DNA from: Sarcophilus harrisii
Lineage: Eukaryota > Chordata > Mammalia > Dasyuromorphia > Dasyuridae
DNA length: 64,000 nt
Assembly (NCBI RefSeq): GCF_902635505.1
Contig: NC_045427.1
Coordinates: 598,069,665 to 598,133,664, forward strand
Direction of reading: 5' to 3'
The translations under genes and the position numbers were made by a program. The notes below the pieces were generated by a model. It searched no databases. It had not been told where the DNA came from and saw only the letters and a program-made list of their open reading frames with translations. Positions within the stretch are counted from its first letter, which is position 1. Every line of letters starts with the position of its first letter. Below, in pieces: positions 61,100 through 64,000 of the stretch.

Positions 61100-61390
61100 A
61101 AAAAATGCTTCCTAACATTGGGCCAAAACCTGCCTCTGGTTTTACCTATTAATTCTATTCCTATCCTTCTGGATTCAGGCAAAACAAATGTTATTCTTCA
61201 CATATCATCTCTTCAAATATTTGAAAACTATCATGGCTTCTGGAAGTCTTCCATTCTTCAGTCTAACCAAACCTCTTGTGGTAGTTTTTCAATTCATTTC
61301 GCCATCATGGTTTTGGACCCAGTACTTTTTGTAAATGGAATTTCTATTACACCAACTTATACCTTTTTTACTGAGAGGAATGAGATAGGA
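61100..61390 (-). mobile_element. L3/CR1 LINE fragment
   Basis: It contains TCTTCAAATATTTGAAAACT, ATCATGGCTTCTGGAAGTCT and CTTCAGTCTAACCAAACC, the reverse of the CR1/L3 3' region. Confidence 0.55.
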
Positions 61391-61725
61391 AAGAGCTAAG
61401 GGAAAGGCTAGATTTTCCCTTAAGGAATAAAAGGGAAAGGACAATTTACATATACTTAGGAAATCCAAGCAGCTTTTCTCCCATTAACTGGAGCTAATCA
61501 GTGGGGTATTTTATCAGTTCACTTCCAACAGGTGATAATGGAGTATAAATAGGACTCTAATTAATGGCTTTGCTAACAGATGTCCCCCTTTTGAAAGCAT
61601 CAACCAAAGCAATCTTGAATTGTGTTTGGTTCCCTGAACAGATAACCTTTTTGTTCCTTAGAGCCTCACATTCCTACAGAGTCATTGTGGGTCACTAACT
61701 CTTTGCTCCCATAGGCAAATCTCAC

Positions 61726-61788
61726 CAGAGACTCAGAATCAGGTTCATCTGGATATTCTCTTACACTCAGGCTCTTCTTACTGGAAGG
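61726..61788 (-). CDS. GRAMD2A: GRAMD2A coding exon: linker after GRAM domain
   Basis: This 63-bp exon, phase 0 to phase 0, encodes 21 residues starting PSSKKSLSVREY and ending DSESL. It follows directly on CTHLQ of the exon at 63108-63179 across an intron of 1,319 bp. The acceptor follows TTTATTCCACAG, and the donor is CTG followed by gtgag. PSSKKSLSVRE is a stretch I recognise from mammalian GRAMD2A. The segment is polar and probably unstructured, linking the GRAM domain to the membrane anchor. Confidence 0.9.
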
Positions 61789-63107
61789 CTGTGGAATAAA
61801 GGAGGCAACTGTTACTGTCTCTCCAGGGCTAAAGCTCCATGAGACTCCAGGTCTCATTTTCAGGATTTCAGAGAAATCCTGAGGGTCTATCTCCTGTGGA
61901 TCCCAGTTTAATGTGAGGAGTAAGTCTCATAGGCAGAGACAACTAATTATGCTTCTTCATCAGAACCTTCATTCTGCTCTCTCCCTCCTCGTCTAGGGCT
62001 CCCTCCCTTCCTTCCTCCATTACCCTTCTTTTTCCTCCTCTTTTACATTGATTCCAAAAGCCTAAAATAGAGTCTGGAAAAGAATCTTGATTAGGAATCC
62101 TTCATCTGGAGTGAATGGACCTCAGATTATCCCAAGTTAAAGGACAGGAAAATATGATTGCCATCCTTCTGTCAACTAATCCAATGTGTTTTATTTTACT
62201 TGTTTAAAAACATTATTCTGAGAAAGTGTCCATGGGCTTCACAAATACTTCTTTAAAAGTCCCTGATACACAAAAGGTTAAGGACTCTTATTGTTGATCG
62301 GCTATTCATTCTTGAAGAGGATAAAAATGACATCACTATGTTCTAGTTGAACTACATACAGTTTGATTGTAGCCAATCATATCAATATAAGCTTGGAATA
62401 CTCCACCACAGGTGAGGCCCAAATAGTCCATAGGAACAATTAGGGTCGATTTTCTAAATTTGTGCCTCTTGTATTTATTTTGAGCCACTTCAATTCTGCC
62501 TTGCACAGCACCTTCTCTGAAGAGGGCACACTATCCCGGGTGGTCCTGTGTCCACATATCCTTATCTCCCTTGTCCTACAATCAATTCCAAAGTTCTGAA
62601 GAAAAGCTTTTAGATGATTTTTATATTGCTTTTTCTGACTGCCATTTATTCTGTAAATAAAGGTGAAGGTAGGGAAAAGGAACCCTTTTGGTTGTCTGAA
62701 AAGAAAACTAAACCTGCCAGATGTGACTAAGCTTCAAAGCAGATGAGCATACACAAAGACACAGATGTATCAACAAACACATAAATGCACACCCATGATT
62801 ACAGAAACATTCAGGCAGGTGTGTTGACTGAATAGCTCACTCTGCCACAGAGTATGAATGGCCTTCATTAGAAATGTTAGTCCCTGAAAATTCAGCTCAG
62901 GGTACTCTAGAATCATTTCTGTTTCTTATCTTCTCTCTTGCCCTCCCTTCTTTCCCCATCTTTTGCTTGCCAGTATTACTATCTCACATATTGGGGCAGA
63001 AGAAGAGTGAGACCCTTAGAAAAGGTTTAAAGCTCAGGGAGAGCCCTCCATAAGACTGATGTTCTAGGGAGAGCCAGCTCCCAAAGAAAGCCAATGCCCA
63101 ATATTAC
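61789..63107 (-). other. GRAMD2A intron
   Basis: This 1.3-kb intron carries a possible RTE-like fragment (62285-62650). The rest is unremarkable. Confidence 0.75.
62285..62650. mobile_element. Possible RTE-like LINE fragment
   Basis: AAGCTTGGAATACTCCACCA, CAGGTGAGGCCCAAATAGTC and TTGCACAGCACCTTCTCTGA resemble, from memory, an RTE-type marsupial repeat. The family is uncertain. Confidence 0.35.
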
Positions 63108-63179
63108 CTGTAGATGGGTGCAGACTCTTCTCAATACATCATACACGCTGTCCCTTGAGATCAGTGACACGAAAATATA
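63108..63179 (-). CDS. GRAMD2A: GRAMD2A coding exon: end of GRAM domain
   Basis: This 72-bp exon encodes 24 residues beginning YIFVSLISRDSVYDVL and ending CTHLQ. This is the C-terminal strand and helix of the GRAM domain, matching GRAMD2A as I recall it. It is flanked by an AG acceptor at 63180-63181 and a GT donor at 63106-63107 and is in phase 0 at both ends. GRAMD2A is a membrane protein of the endoplasmic reticulum whose GRAM domain binds plasma-membrane phosphoinositides at ER-plasma membrane contact sites. The preceding exons, with the N-terminus and most of the GRAM domain, are not found in 63180-64000 and lie beyond the right edge. The gene is therefore partial only because the window ends. 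Confidence 0.9.
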
Positions 63180-63654
63180 CTATGATACAGAAGAGAAATA
63201 TCAGCAATGAGAAAAGGGTGCTGACAATACTTGTTCTAGTCATTCTGTCACTCAAACATGGCTTCAAGAAGATGTTGTAGCTCTAACATTGGCAATCAGC
63301 CCTAGGATACAACCAAGGAAGGCTGTGAACCCTTCACACAAATCTTAAAAATACATATTTCAAAGGCCTATCATAACAATTATCATTTAACTACTAGAGA
63401 TATTTAAATCCCTTTGAGTTTGGAAGACATTTTGAACTTATACAGCTTCCCATGAGAATGCAAACTTTACGGGAGGCATTGGTTGAACATACCTGAAGCA
63501 GACAATCAGCTGACAGGAAGAAAGGGACAAAGTTAGAGGAGGCATAGGGAAGTGAGATAGATGCTAAAAAGGGAGGTGAAAGTGGCCCAAACTACTACTT
63601 AGTCTGTTACCCATGGATATGCCCTGGTAGGATCTAATTGTTTTAGGAGATTTG

Positions 63655-63785
63655 GGCTCTGATTTATACATGTTGCCTCCCCCTTAGAATGGGAGTTTCT
63701 TAAAGACAGGGACTACCATATTGCTTTTTCTATCTCCAAATTTTGTGCCTGACATACAGTAAGCATTTAATAAATTTTTTTTGGT
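63655..63785 (+). mobile_element. L2 3' fragment
   Basis: It contains TAGAATGGGAGTTTCTTAAA, GACAGGGACTACC and CATACAGTAAGCATTTAATA. Confidence 0.6.
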
Positions 63786-64000
63786 TAACTGGGTCAGATC
63801 AGATCAGTACTTTATTACTTCCCCCCAAAGAATTACAGGATCTAAGTTTATCTGGCCTTAGGGCTGAAAGTCAAGTGTTAATTTATGTTCTGATTTCTCT
63901 ATCACTATGTTCCTTTTTACATGACATACCCCTGCCAAGGGCATACAGATTTTTGGCCCACAGCCATGTGCCCTTGGGTGAATTATCACCTTTTACTGTG

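Larger units (their letters stand above)
58219..61725 (-). other. GRAMD2A intron
   Basis: This intron contains a SINE at 59262-59475, a long L2 at 59725-60662, a MIR piece and an L3-like fragment, plus A-rich runs near 59226 and 61087. Between 58.22 and 59.22 kb nothing is recognised. Confidence 0.8.

Noticed and set aside
63180-64000. Search for the next upstream GRAMD2A exon
   Set aside because: No minus-strand open segment resembling the preceding GRAM-domain residues with splice signals is seen before the window ends.

Overview
This is mammalian nuclear DNA, almost certainly from a marsupial. It has AT-rich intronic and intergenic sequence, one sharp CpG island, many ancient L2, MIR and L3/CR1 fragments, and lineage-type repeats. 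These repeats are CORE-SINEs ending in an RTE/BovB-like tail (ACTGAACAACAA), tRNA-derived SINEs with A-rich tails, and L1 copies with a marsupial-type 3' UTR. The species cannot be told from the sequence alone.

The only intact open coding sequence is SENP8 (NEDP1/DEN1), a 212-residue NEDD8 protease at 32164-32802 (+). To its right, five 3'-terminal coding exons of GRAMD2A lie on the minus strand (63179 down to 51934). Their phases join cleanly. They encode the end of the GRAM domain, a linker, the membrane anchor and the stop. The order MYO9A (-) / SENP8 (+) / GRAMD2A (-) is that of human 15q23, so the CpG island at about 20.5-22.45 kb is read as the divergent MYO9A/SENP8 promoter. Consensus splice donors point away from it on each strand: minus strand at 20960 and plus strand at 21742.

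Layout: 1-20.9 kb is the inferred MYO9A intron 1, filled with L2, L1, SINEs and two solo LTRs that each have clean 6-bp target duplications. 20.5-22.45 kb is the CpG island. 21.74-32.13 kb is SENP8 intron 1. 32.13 to about 34.02 kb is the SENP8 coding exon and 3' UTR. 34-51 kb is repeat-rich intergenic DNA. About 51-64 kb is the 3' part of GRAMD2A, whose upstream exons lie past the right edge.

I see no operon, CRISPR array, intact virus or plainly new biological system. The most unusual signals are structural. Two locally copied inverted segments lie in SENP8 intron 1: 87 bp copied from the promoter island about 3 kb away, and 99 bp copied from a MIR about 1.3 kb away. The same intron has a roughly 217-bp MITE-like palindrome. 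Elsewhere there is a short perfect hairpin, an L1 insertion with two successive 3' tails, and internal tandem duplications within an L1 and a SINE. Together these suggest repeated template-switch copying. Family names come from memory of consensus sequences, and most repeat edges are approximate. Only the insertions with target-site duplications are placed to the base.
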